A stretch of DNA of 64,000 bases from Adineta vaga (taxonomy: Eukaryota; Rotifera), in the NCBI GenBank assembly GCA_021613535.1, contig CP075492.1:7378001-7442000 (forward strand), in the 5' to 3' direction. How positions within the stretch are numbered: position 1 is the first letter of the stretch; each line of letters opens with the position of its first letter. The notes beneath the pieces are model-generated. The model was not told where the DNA came from. It searched no databases and saw only the letters and a program-made list of their open reading frames with translations. The position numbers and the translations under genes are program-made. Shown here one piece after another: positions 1 through 10,637 of the stretch.

Positions 1-1158
1 AAAAGATATTTTTATCTGTGAGAGGTTGTCGAGATGGACAATATGTAGATTGGTTTGAAAAAAAAGAGTAACAATTATGTTCTGAAATTCTATTCTGTAG
101 AATTCTCGGTGATGACTTTTTTTGAGTATTTCTAAGAAATCAGAATTGTTCTGAAAAGTATGATATGTATGTGGGAAGGTGTCTAGAATATATCTAATCA
201 AATACCGAATAAGTATTTTTCCTTACATTTATCGGATTTCTTTTTTTTTATTAATTATTTTCTTGGATTTTATTATCAACATACTTAGAATATTGATGCA
301 CTGATGAGTTTTCATTTATAGAGATAGAAAATTCGAGTAACTGACTCAATCTCAAAGATATGTATGAGAACTGAATTAGTTCTATTTCGCCGCTAATTAA
401 TGTTTTTCTATGTCATTTAAGAATTCTATCAGCTAAATCAGTTATGATCAAAGTCGCGAAGTCAAGGTATAGTTTACGTTTTCAATAAAATAGGCATCGC
501 TGTTTTCATTGAAAGTACATGGAACAGAATGATCTATTTGTCATTAAAGAATAATATTATTATTCATATCAGTTGATTATATGATGCTTTTAATCAGCCG
601 ATAGAATCAACCAAACCAACCAGTATAAAAATGAACACATATTGTTTGAAAAGGGTTAGATAATCATCGAATTCCTTTATTTCAAACACAAATAGACATG
701 TACCGTCGACTTGTTTTAACGTGAATTTATTATTAGCTAATCGATTCATCTTTCTCCATTCGAAGATTTAATTCTTTTGACTACTTGGATAATCTCTATA
801 GTTTAAAAAAATATGACATGAGGAGTCATATGCTAGCGGATTACGTGTTTAAATGAATATTTTAACAAATATGTCTGCTACGATCGTTAATAACACAAAA
901 TATGATCAGTGTTCTCTCTTGATATCATCCGTCGAATGTTTGTCGTATGTTTATTACAAAATAAAAATATATCAATCGATGATGATCGAAACAAACAAGA
1001 CTATTACAAAACATAATGTCTACGTTTAATTTAAGATTCATCAAGGAAAGAAAATGAAGAAATAAGAACAATAACAATAATGACTAGGAATGAAGATAAA
1101 AAAGAGCAGAATGCATCATAATTTTCACAACAAATGAAATACATGAATACATTTAGTA
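1..1158. other. AT-rich noncoding stretch
   Basis: No open frame of convincing composition and no RNA gene was seen. It lies downstream of the minus-strand exon pair at 1159-1419. Confidence 0.5.
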
Positions 1159-1419
1159 TCAGATTGATGATGAGGACGATAGTGGAAGACGACGATCACG
1201 TTCTAAATGATGTTGTAATGATATATACAACTTATGGATCAGTGCCAACTCACCTGTGACCATAACCGCAAGTTTTTCTTGCAGCTTCGATAATTTAACA
1301 ACTTTTCGATCATACACTTCCAGTTGACCATCCGTCATGGGTGTTCCTTGTTTCATAATTTGTTTTACTCCATTGATTTCCAAACGAAGCTCCGCAATAT
1401 TGTTGATAAGAACTTGAAT
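1159..1419 (-). CDS. 3' exon pair of a coiled-coil-like protein, copy 1 (partial)
   Basis: Two minus-strand exons can be read. An exon at 1254-1419 follows a TTAG acceptor and ends at a CAG/GTGAGT donor. A 51-bp intron (1203-1253) follows, then a last exon (1159-1202) ending in TGA. The peptide begins QVLINNIAEL, contains KQGTPMTDGQLEVYD, and after the splice reads ERDRRLPLSSSSSI. It is charged and Leu/Ile-rich, probably helical. The first exon can also be read straight through the intron without a stop. No family is recognised, and no upstream exon or start codon could be identified between 1420 and 3943, so this is a gene end or a relic. A second copy with the same exon length and intron position lies at 3944-4177. 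Confidence 0.45.
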   Translation of the reverse strand: MQVLINNIAELRLEINGVKQIMKQGTPMTDGQLEVYDRKVVKLSKLQEKLAVMVTGELALIHKLYISLQHHLERDRRLPLSSSSSI

Positions 1420-3943
1420 CTAAGAAGAGAAAAACGAGTGTAAGTTTTTGTCTCATTCTAACGAAAGTCTATATAGACTATGTTATCATGCATTAGTGGA
1501 AGCTGTTAGTAAATCAAGCACTAAAAAATATCACTTTACTTGAGTTCGCCTATAATAAATAAATGTTGTCATTACTGTTTCATTTAATTAAACATGTCAA
1601 CAGACTTACAACTGATGTAACGACATATTAGTGTACGCTTCCATTTGAATCGAATACTTTAACTTTAAATTCAAGAAGAAAAAAATTAAGTTATTTATGG
1701 ATGGCGATCCATATATATGGTCTGAATTAATTGATGCATTGGACTACTGTTGAATATAGATTTATAAGCCTCGCTTAATAAATACGAGTTAAGTTAAAAC
1801 AAGAATTTAATTTATATTAAATACAAAACTGATGTACAAAATGTTTGCGACACACTTGCTTCTCTATGAAAATTCATATAGATGACGCTAATTGTGTTGT
1901 ATGATTTAATTATGCTTCCACCGTATTCGATCCAATAGCAATTAAAAAATGATCTTTTGTTTGGCTAGGTCTGAACTAATCTGATTCTCTTCTTAATGCA
2001 ACAGACAATCATAAATTGAACAATCGATATTTATAAATGATCGATCAGTTCTACATAGAGTTCAATTAATAGTATATGTACTTATATAAAACTATATTTA
2101 TATAATAATCAAAGTGCGGCTTCATGTACCCAGTAAGTTGAAAAGGAATCAGATTGAAATCATTCAATGCTTCATTCTGAGATCTATCGATTCACACAAG
2201 AATGTATTGACTGGTTTTGCTCTATAATGTATGCCTAGTTTTTCCTATTCATGTTCAGATCTTTCTCTTTACGCGAACTTTATCACATAAAAAACAGAAG
2301 ATGATGTTATTTTCTTTACATGTTTAAGTGATTCAAGTACATCTCAATATACTTGAATTTAAATCTCAATTTCATATTCTTTCCGTTTGCTTTTCTTTGT
2401 ATTTCGGCTCTCTCTCTCTCATTTTTATATAAACTTATATATATTACTGACAAGATATAGTTTTCTCTTGGATATAATTTTAAAAGAATCTTATGTATTG
2501 ATTATGTTTTAATAAAATATTCACAGCTGCAATGAAAACAAAATCTGATAAAAACATTAAAATATTTGTTAACTACAATTGAACGAGACAAGTATACGAT
2601 CTATTCACTTTTTTTTACATTTTACAGGTATACAGATGAGGACCTACTGCAGAAAACTGTGTGCTTATGAACACTTCGTTATATATGCATTTAGTTTCAC
2701 TTCTATGAATATACTATGTGACTAACAATAAAACTCGTATGGTGAAAATGCTAAAGTATTATTCCTTCAAACTTGCTTTCTTTGTTTGTTACTTCGTATT
2801 TTGGTCTCTCGGTTTGTATCTGTTATACGCCACCACAAAGTAAAACGCGATACTCCAGTACTGTCTGATATACTAAACGTTCTCAAACCGTCTTCATCCG
2901 TGCTCTGCCAATCTTGAGAGTGGAGATGTGAGTAAGAGTGGGACGTAAATATGTTTATAGGATCGGATCCACTATTCCATCACAACCTCGATCGCGTCTA
3001 AAAGCAATTAACCGGATAAATAAAAATATTCATTGGATTTTCTCATCTTTAATAGTAATAAATTCATCAAAATATTGAAGCAGTCTCTGCATGAGATTCT
3101 GTCACTTCTTTAAAACTTGATTGAAAACAGTATCTTGAGAGTGCAATCTTCGATGTGGCCAACGAATGAATTCGTTTGTTCATGCACATTTACACCCGCT
3201 CTCATTCAATCACTCTCAGTTATTTTTATCAGACGATTATTTTTATTCCATTTACAAAATATGTTCATTTTTAAATAATCGATCAATATTGATTTCTGAT
3301 AAGATTCTTTTCTTATTCATAATTCACTAGAGAAGAATTTTTGCATCAGAAATCAATATTGTCATAGATCACAGTAAATCTTTTTACATGTATTGCTTAT
3401 TTCAATTCATCAGAAGGTAAATCAAAATAGAGTTTTTTCTTACTTTTACAGTTCACTCTAATTTACCTTTTTTCTTGTATTCAAAACATCTTCCTCTGAA
3501 CGTCTATCAGTGCATGCTAGAAGCGTATTTGAAACATTCGTACATAGGTAACTGATAATTTTCGAATTCATACATGGATATTTCACATTATTGAAGATAT
3601 CTGTAAAATGAATAAATGTTCTCATACAGCGATTTTAGAATTTTTGCCTTGACTACTTTGAATATAAAATGTTATTATCTTCCTCAGCCGATATTATTTC
3701 ATGAATGCTTGTTATGTTTATTGCACCACAGGAAATATCAATAAAAAATGATCAAAAGAAAATAGTCAAACAAGGTCTAATGTCTGTGTTCATAGAAGAT
3801 TCATGGGGAAAAGAAAATCGAGAATTAAGAGGAATGACAAAAATTAGTAGCAGTGAAATGAAAAGAAAATGAGACCAATCATGTTTTTAGCAACAATAAG
3901 ATACATAGAAACATTATGTCTGTATTAAAGATGACTGTTATAG
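1420..3943. other. Noncoding stretch between the two exon copies
   Basis: AT-rich sequence with short pyrimidine runs, for example the (TC)n tract near 2409-2420. No exon with good splice sites or recognisable product was found. Upstream exons of copy 1 could lie here but are not recognisable. Confidence 0.4.
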
Positions 3944-4177
3944 CTAAGGATGTCGATCACGTTCTAAATGAAGTACTAACAAATACTACATATACATTAA
4001 TAATGACTCACCTGCTATCACCGCGGTTAGTTGTTCTCTTAGTTCTTCTCGAACAACAAGTTTTTGGTCATAGACATCAAGTTGATCATCCGTCATCGGT
4101 GTTCCTTGTTTGATAAGTTCTCTTATTCCATGGATTTCCGAATCAAGTTCAGCAATATTATTGATAAGAACTTGAAA
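3944..4177 (-). CDS. 3' exon pair of a coiled-coil-like protein, copy 2 (partial)
   Basis: Paralogous copy of the exon pair at 1159-1419. The exon at 4012-4177 is 166 bp, exactly as long as copy 1. It starts after a TTAG acceptor and ends at a GTGAGT donor. A 48-bp intron (3964-4011) leads to a short last exon that stops after ERDRHP. The conserved core is QVLINNIAEL and KQGTPMTD.QL.VYD; the rest is diverged but keeps charge and hydrophobic spacing. The C-terminal tail is about eleven residues shorter than in copy 1. No start codon or upstream exon is identified. Conserved frame and splice sites suggest the exon was under coding constraint after duplication. Confidence 0.45.
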
Positions 4178-5638
4178 CTAATAGAAAAGAAAAAGTAATT
4201 AACGTTAGTATTCGTTGGAAAATATGAATAAAGAAGAAATCATTCATATACAGCTATAGGCAAAAAAACTTTACCAAAATGATTTTTTTGAATAGCGATT
4301 TCCTTATCAATAGGATGCAATTGAAAAATCTGCTTTTTTCGAAATATATATTCGTTAGATATGCTGCCAATTCGTCGTTCAAAAGTATGATTTTGTTCCT
4401 TCATTCTAACAGAAGGAAAAGAAAAATTTCTTCAGAACATATTACGAATCAATATGTATGCGATAATAAGCACTTTTATCAAAATTGAGACGCGTGACTC
4501 ATATCATTGAACAGTTTACCAACAATAATCTATCCTAGTTGTTGACGCGAACATCAAGTATCTTCTCGGGATCAATCAGTAAAATATAAAAATATGTTGT
4601 TGAGTATTATTCGTCGTATGGTATTAGACAGTGTATGAAACATTGAAAGTAACATTTATAAACCGATATATTTGCACAACAAGATGTGCAAGTTTTTTTG
4701 ACTACAGTTGTACATTCATAACCTAAATCTGAAGGTAGCGTCTAGTACGTTTTTCTTGCCCTACTATTTAGCGACTACAGAACTAGAGTTCTGTGGTCTA
4801 TTTTATTCATCAAATCATTTTCACATACCATATCGATTGCCATGACTGGATATCAAGTGAATACAAGACAGAATATATACATATATATATATGGACTGTC
4901 AGAATGTTCAGTCCGTCACGACTCTACGAAATGGAAAAATTTTCATCAGTATCGGCTAATCGTTTTCAATTCTGTCGTCCAATTATAATGCATTCTATGG
5001 ATGCCCTGCAACAAATATGATCGGTCAAATTGGGATCAAATCACTAATGGAATCAAATAAATAATTATTTTAGTTGCGAATAAAGAAAACAAATTGATTG
5101 ATAAGATATCTTTCGTTCAGTAAACTGTGAAAAATCCATACAACGAGAACTATAATCTATCATACTCATGAAAACCATGAAATCAGCTATAATAATCATA
5201 TTATTTTGATGTGTCTTGACATCACATTTATAACATATGCAGGTTTGAGTGCGCGGGAATATGATACGTGAATGTCATTATGAGTATGTTGTGTCTATTC
5301 GAGATACACAGCCACACCCTCCAGATGGAACATCGTGTCATTAATCATCGTATGCTAAAAATGGAAGTAAAGCACCGACACAACAAAATTTCATTCGAGG
5401 ATGTATCTTAAAGAGCAGACAGTTATAGCATACATTAAAAACCTATTGCATGAGTAAAAGCATTTTCAAAATATATTCTTTTCAAATATGAAATTAAATG
5501 ATTCGCATTTGTTTAAAAACATTTACATCACATACATATCAAAATATTCGAAAATTAGGGTAAATATAATCCTTTAAATTATTTATGAAGTAGTTTGACC
5601 TTTTCAGCAGTGCAAGTTAAGGAGCCAAATAAGGCATC
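4178..5638. other. Noncoding stretch
   Basis: AT-rich sequence with short spurious open frames only. It may contain unrecognised upstream exons of copy 2. Confidence 0.4.
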
Positions 5639-7111
5639 TTAAGGAACAACAACGTCAGCATTCTGTGGAACAATTGTATCATTTGTTTTCTGTTTCATCG
5701 TAAATAGTTTCGTTGGTTGAGTTCTTTGTATGCGTTCCACATCAATCACTCCATGTGCAACATTATCTAAACCACGAGCTTGATCCACTCGACTGATTCG
5801 AATGCCTATTGTCACATGCAACAATAACAGTATTATTCCAGTGCATATAGCAGAGAATCCAACGGTTACAACTATTCCTATCATTTGATATCCGAGTTGA
5901 ACAACATTTCCATACAATGCACCATTTCGACCTTCACGATTAACATCAGTTTGAGAGAATATGCCAGCTAGAATTGTACCAATCAGACCGCCCAAACCGT
6001 GACAGCTGAATACATCGAGAGTATCATCGATGTGAAAGAAATGCTTTTTTCCAAATAAAAATGAATGAATAATGAAACCACCAATGAGACCAGTAAGAAT
6101 TGCATAGCCTGGTTGAATATAACCAGCAGCAGGCGTAACAACTACAAGACCAACAACGGTCGCTGAACAAATGCCAGGAATAGAGACGAAAAAAGAGTTT
6201 TGCCCTCTGAATTTGCCATGAATGATATCGAGAATAATCCAAATGATCATACTAGATGCTGCAGCTACATTTGTATTGAAAATAGCTAGAGCAGTAATGC
6301 CTATTCACGAGAAGTATAGATAATATGGATGTATTTAGAACAAAAATCTTACCATTGGCAACAAGTGCTGATCCACCATTAAATCCCATCCATCCCACCC
6401 ATAACAATCCAGTACCTATGATTGTGAATGGTAAATTAGTTTGTCCTGCATTGACAACATCAGGATCGAATTGTGCACGAGCTCCAAGAATAGAAGCAGC
6501 AACTAGACCTGATGTTCCACTGGATGTGTGAATCACTAAGCCACCAGCAAAATCTATCACACCCATCTGACAAAGCCAACCTTGTTGAGAAAAGATCCAT
6601 CGTGTCAGTGGATCATAACAACATGTTGTCCAAAGCAAGACGAAGATCATATATGGAACTAGTTTCATTCGACCAACGACGGCACCGCTAATCAATGCAG
6701 GCGTAATGATAGCAAATGAACATTGAAAAGCAACAAATGCCAATGATGGAATCGATTGTGGATTGAAATCATGAAGATTGTCACCAAGAAGAGATATGAG
6801 ACTTGCTTTTCGTTGAATGGCATAGTCGAATGAACCGAATGTGGAAGTGCCCGGTCCAAAAGTGAATGAATAACCGATGAGACACCATTGTACAGGAATG
6901 ATAGCCATACAAACAATGGAGAGGAAGAGTTGGTTGAGAAAGTTTTTATTCTCAACGAGACCACCATAGAAACAAGCGAGAGCAGGTGTCATCATGTAGA
7001 CTAAGGCGGTTGATGTTAATATCTAAATGAGGATGTGTATATAGATAGAAGAATGCACAATGAATGCATTATACCCATGCCGTATCACCATGCTGGTGTT
7101 GTGTCGTTCAT
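5639..7111 (-). CDS. Ammonium transporter (Amt family)
   Basis: Membrane channel-like transporter for ammonium/ammonia. The exons 6353-7022 and 5639-6300, separated by a 52-bp intron, encode about 443 residues, close to full length for Amt. Visible hallmarks are MMTPALACFYGGLVENKN near the first helices, DFAGGLVIHTSSG with the first pore His, and DDTLDVFSCHGLGGLIG with the second pore His. The multiple hydrophobic helices end in a polar C-terminal tail. A small upstream exon (7075-7111) supplies HGDTAW, typical of the Amt N-terminus, and joins at phase 0 across the intron 7023-7074. The only nearby ATG (7109-7111) is one base out of frame with HGDTAW, and an in-frame TGA precedes it, so the 5' end is broken or unresolved. 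The style resembles bacterial and plant Amt more than animal Rh proteins; transfer is possible but not shown. Confidence 0.85.
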
Positions 7112-7607
7112 TCTCTTTGGAAATGATATTGTGCGATAGTTGTCTTTTGTTTTCTATGTTATGTTTCATATTCTTATAGGAAAGTCTTAACAAAGCATGT
7201 AATCCTTTTGCTCTTTTCCTTTTTTACGTTTAATTATAAAAATATTCTAGAGAATATTGTTTTCAAATGAAAGTAGGATTTTGATAATGAACTTTCTAAT
7301 GATAAAGTCAGCTCGTCTTTTAAAATAGAAAAAAAACAATTTTCAGAATCCATTGTATTTATAGATATAGCTTAAATTAAGACATCAGGATGATCAAAAG
7401 TCTTTTCTTGGAGCTAGAAAAATAGAGTGTGACATATTGTTTAAGAGTTCTCTTTAAAGAACATGATTTATATTGTGTATCGGCTGCTTATTTTAAGTGT
7501 CGCATTAGAATACAACATATTTAGATGATGAGATATAACCAGCTGTCATATAAGCATACGATTAAAAATTTCATATCAAAAGAAAAATTTTTCACATAAG
7601 TAAAACT
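7112..7607. other. Intergenic region between divergent genes
   Basis: Probably holds promoters for the ammonium transporter (minus) and the first secreted protein (plus). No clear motif or gene is seen. Confidence 0.4.
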
Positions 7608-7994
7608 ATGCTTCGATTCGGTATTTTAATTGTTTTTTTCGTGGTTTCATTTACTGTTTCTGTACCAAATTGCAAAATATCCTTTTGGGTAAGTCCAAAG
7701 AATGTGACATGTACAACAGCACCAAATGGAACTTATTCATCAATGGTATATAATGGTATATGTACACCATCACCGGATGATCCACGAAGAACTTCTTATC
7801 AACTTTTAGTTGATTTGAAAACAAAAACAGTACACAATTTTACAATTTTTCGAGATACAACTTGTGCTTCCGTCGATGAACTTATGATTATCAAGGAACC
7901 ACTACAGTTAAATACTTGTGGTTCATTATATTATGCAGCTACTGCAACTAGTTTTGTGAAAATAGGTAGTGTGTTTTTTCATTGTAGAAATTAA
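7608..7994 (+). CDS. Small secreted six-cysteine protein, copy A
   Basis: Single-exon protein of 128 residues. Residues 1-19 form a clear signal peptide (hydrophobic GILIVFFVVSFTVSV, then PNC). The mature part has six cysteines at 22, 35, 52, 86, 104 and 126, which could form three disulfides, and several N-glycosylation sequons (NVT, NGT, NFT). No known domain is recognised. A tandem paralogue of exactly the same length lies about 320 bp downstream with all six cysteines at the same positions. A secreted structural, binding or defence role is possible but not shown. Confidence 0.8.
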   Translation: MLRFGILIVFFVVSFTVSVPNCKISFWVSPKNVTCTTAPNGTYSSMVYNGICTPSPDDPRRTSYQLLVDLKTKTVHNFTIFRDTTCASVDELMIIKEPLQLNTCGSLYYAATATSFVKIGSVFFHCRN

Positions 7995-8251
7995 CTCTAA
8001 TCAATAACCATCATTCATTTGATGAAATAAATCATAGTTTACTACGTATTGTCTATTCAGAATTTCAGGTCATTTTTCGTATGCTAATAAACGACCTCAA
8101 TGCTTATTTCAAATCTAAATATCGGTAATATAGCGAAAAAGATGCAATCTATACTTTATTCTATTTAATCATAACGATTTTTTATCTTCTGTTTACTATT
8201 ACTCATGAGAAACTTTCTCAGCTGTTAAATATTTAATAAATCGATATGATG

Positions 8252-8282
<31 letters not shown>

Positions 8283-8316
8283 CAATATTTTTATCTAGTT
8301 AATTGCAACTGAAAAA
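7995..8316. other. Spacer between tandem paralogues with a (TA)n microsatellite
   Basis: A perfect (TA)n tract runs about 8252-8278, roughly 40 bp before the ATG of the second copy. Its position suggests part of the promoter or 5' UTR. Nothing else is recognised. Confidence 0.5.
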
Positions 8317-8703
8317 ATGTTTTTAATTGGATCCATTCTTCTTGTTTGCTTAACTGCAGTGACATTCTCTGTACCAACATGTAATGTATCACTCTGGTCT
8401 AATTTCAAAGATATGACATGTTCGGGAACACCTAATAGCACTGACATAGCTATGGTTTATAATGGTAACTGCACGATGTTTCCCAATGATCCAAGTTGGA
8501 CAACATACAAATTTCTTTATGATGCTGATACAAAAACCGTTCAAAATTTCCGAGTATATAATTTCAAGAATTGTTTTACAGGAAATGATTTATATTTTGC
8601 CAAAACACCTGCTCCAATAAATGTTTGTGTTCCAGCGTTTTTGGTAATTGGTCCTACTAGTAATGTTCCAATGGGTGGAGTACAATTTGATTGTACGGAT
8701 TAA
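8317..8703 (+). CDS. Small secreted six-cysteine protein, copy B
   Basis: Tandem paralogue of the gene at 7608. It is also 128 residues, with signal peptide 1-19 and cysteines at 22, 35, 52, 86, 104 and 126, plus one extra Cys inside the signal peptide. Shared blocks include MVYNG around residues 46-50 and a TKTVxNF segment around 72-78. Elsewhere the two copies differ at many positions, so the duplication is not recent or the pair diverged quickly. Sequons (NVS, NST, NCT) are present. The family is not recognised. Confidence 0.8.
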   Translation: MFLIGSILLVCLTAVTFSVPTCNVSLWSNFKDMTCSGTPNSTDIAMVYNGNCTMFPNDPSWTTYKFLYDADTKTVQNFRVYNFKNCFTGNDLYFAKTPAPINVCVPAFLVIGPTSNVPMGGVQFDCTD

Positions 8704-8857
8704 CGAACTATGTTTCTTTCTTTCTTTCTTTTTAAAATAAAACTGAGAAAGATAAAAGCAATCATTTTACTTCATAATTTGAACATTACATGATACATAT
8801 GTCAGAGTTCAGTGCAGTATTTTTACATATGAAGGTTTATTTATAAAATCTGTTATT

Positions 8858-9991
8858 CATATTAACATATTTACAAGTTTTCGTGGTGTAATAGCTGTCG
8901 AGGATGGCGTACAAGTTTCATATAGACACAAATGATCACAATCCTAATTGAAACAAATTAATAATCAAAGAAATAGAAAAACATTGAATGATTCTATTTA
9001 CCTGCCAAAAAAGATTTTTACACAATTGACATTGATAGATCATTTCAGCATAAACTTCTCGAAGACCGTATTGTCTTTTTAATTTAAAATAAACTTTTTT
9101 CCAATCGATATTTTCTAAATCGAAATCTTTTGATTGTCGTTTCATGAAATCAAGAATTTTTTCTCCTAATCGATCAGAATTCTGGGTTTCTTCACCAAAA
9201 TGATACAAACATAATTGTTTCCATATGAATAATTCTTGTGTTAATCGATAAAAATTCGAATTAATCATTCCAATATTAATCAAATCTGTTCCATTATCTA
9301 ATTTCCTTATAACCTCTCGGTGCATTTCAATTGGAAGACAATTGAAAGTTAATTTATTTTGTTCATCAGTTTTTATGCGGATTTGTTTAATAGTTTCTTT
9401 CATACGTGTTAACATTTCAATATGTTGTTGCCATAAAGCCGCCGAACCAATATAATAATAAAACGGATATGCAGATTGTATAGAATTATGAAATTGTGTA
9501 ACTAATCGTTGCATCAATGAGATATTATCCCCAGTGGTAAGAACTGAAATGTCAAGAGAATATACGTATATCAATCAAAGATAGATTCATTACATACCCA
9601 TCTTAATCATTCGATCAATAATTTGAAATAACGAACGTTGTGCATTTCCGCTTAGTTCGCCGAGTTTTTCTTCGAATAGAATTTGTACAACCTAGGAATA
9701 TAGACAAATATCATACTGAGCACAAGATAGTAAATATCTTACTTTTGCGATATAATTAAATCGTCGAGTATTATTAACTGAATTAACAATATCGAGTGCA
9801 TTGAATATATCGGACAGACTGCAATTATAATTTGATGACTAAATATTCAAAATTCGATTCAAATAGAAGATCATGAACGAATACCTTACCGGATTCGTAA
9901 ATGAAGTTTGTCGTGATCGTTCCCAAGAACCTACTTCACTTTTCGTCCATTGTTCACCACTAGCTCGCCAATCTCGTCCGATAAATGGCAT
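8858..9991 (-). CDS. FBXO32: F-box protein, FBXO25/FBXO32 (atrogin-1) type
   Basis: Substrate-recognition subunit of an SCF ubiquitin ligase. The protein starts MPFIGRDWRASGEQW, the diagnostic N-terminus of FBXO25/32. It continues through short exons (for example a VVQILFEEKLGEL segment) to the F-box region LTFNCLPIEMHREVIRKL and then ELFIWKQLCLYHFGE. The C-terminal block IDWKKVYFKLKRQYG and the YQCQLCKNLFW motif match the family. The last exon (DCDHLCLYETCTPSS, ending KLVNML) begins after an ATTAG acceptor at about 8943. Several introns of about 50 bp separate the exons. The start was chosen because MPFIG is conserved in the family. Vertebrates have two paralogues; which one this corresponds to cannot be decided. 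Confidence 0.88.
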
Positions 9992-10637
9992 GATATTTAC
10001 AATTAAACGACACAGTGAGATTTCCCAAGATTACTTATTCTTTTCTTTTTCACACGTTTAGAATTTGTATGTGATATATCTGTACATGAATGCTTGCACT
10101 TATATAAGAATTTCGGGGAGCGAGAAAGAGAGAAGGAAAAGAAAAGCACGATTGCTCTGCCTAATGTACTCACGAGTTTTACTCGTGCTTTTGGCCATAT
10201 GATCGACGTCATTTATATCTTATACAGAACAGAAAAGACATAAAGCAACAAATACGTTGGAAAGAGTTCTCTATTTTTCATGTCAGACGATAACTACATC
10301 ACATGCTCTGTGTATATAAGTACATGTGACACATAAAGATAATTCGCAATTATATTATTAGAGATAGATCTGGAACTTCATTCAAGAATTGTTTCATTTC
10401 TTTTGTTATAGAAGAAAAAAGAAAATCTATTCTCTTACTGATGACAGATTGAATCATTTAATGATTATTCTGTACATAGTATGACGTAGTTTCTATCATA
10501 GTACATATACTTCTTTCTGAGATTTATTAATTTAGTTTCTTATCCACATTTATACTCTTAAAATGTGCAAGCAAGATGAAAATACATATGTTAGTATATA
10601 GTAAAGATAAAGAAAATATAATCAGATACAGTTCTAA
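9992..10637. other. Intergenic region upstream of the F-box gene
   Basis: No coding exon or RNA gene recognised. It lies between two same-strand genes and probably holds the F-box gene promoter and the 3' UTR of the chitinase locus. Confidence 0.45.

Noticed and set aside
4279-5020. Two short plus-strand frames
   Set aside because: No signal peptide, domain or splice context; expected by chance at this base composition.
8712-8731. TTTC repeat after the second six-Cys gene
   Set aside because: Simple microsatellite in the 3' UTR; no sign of function.
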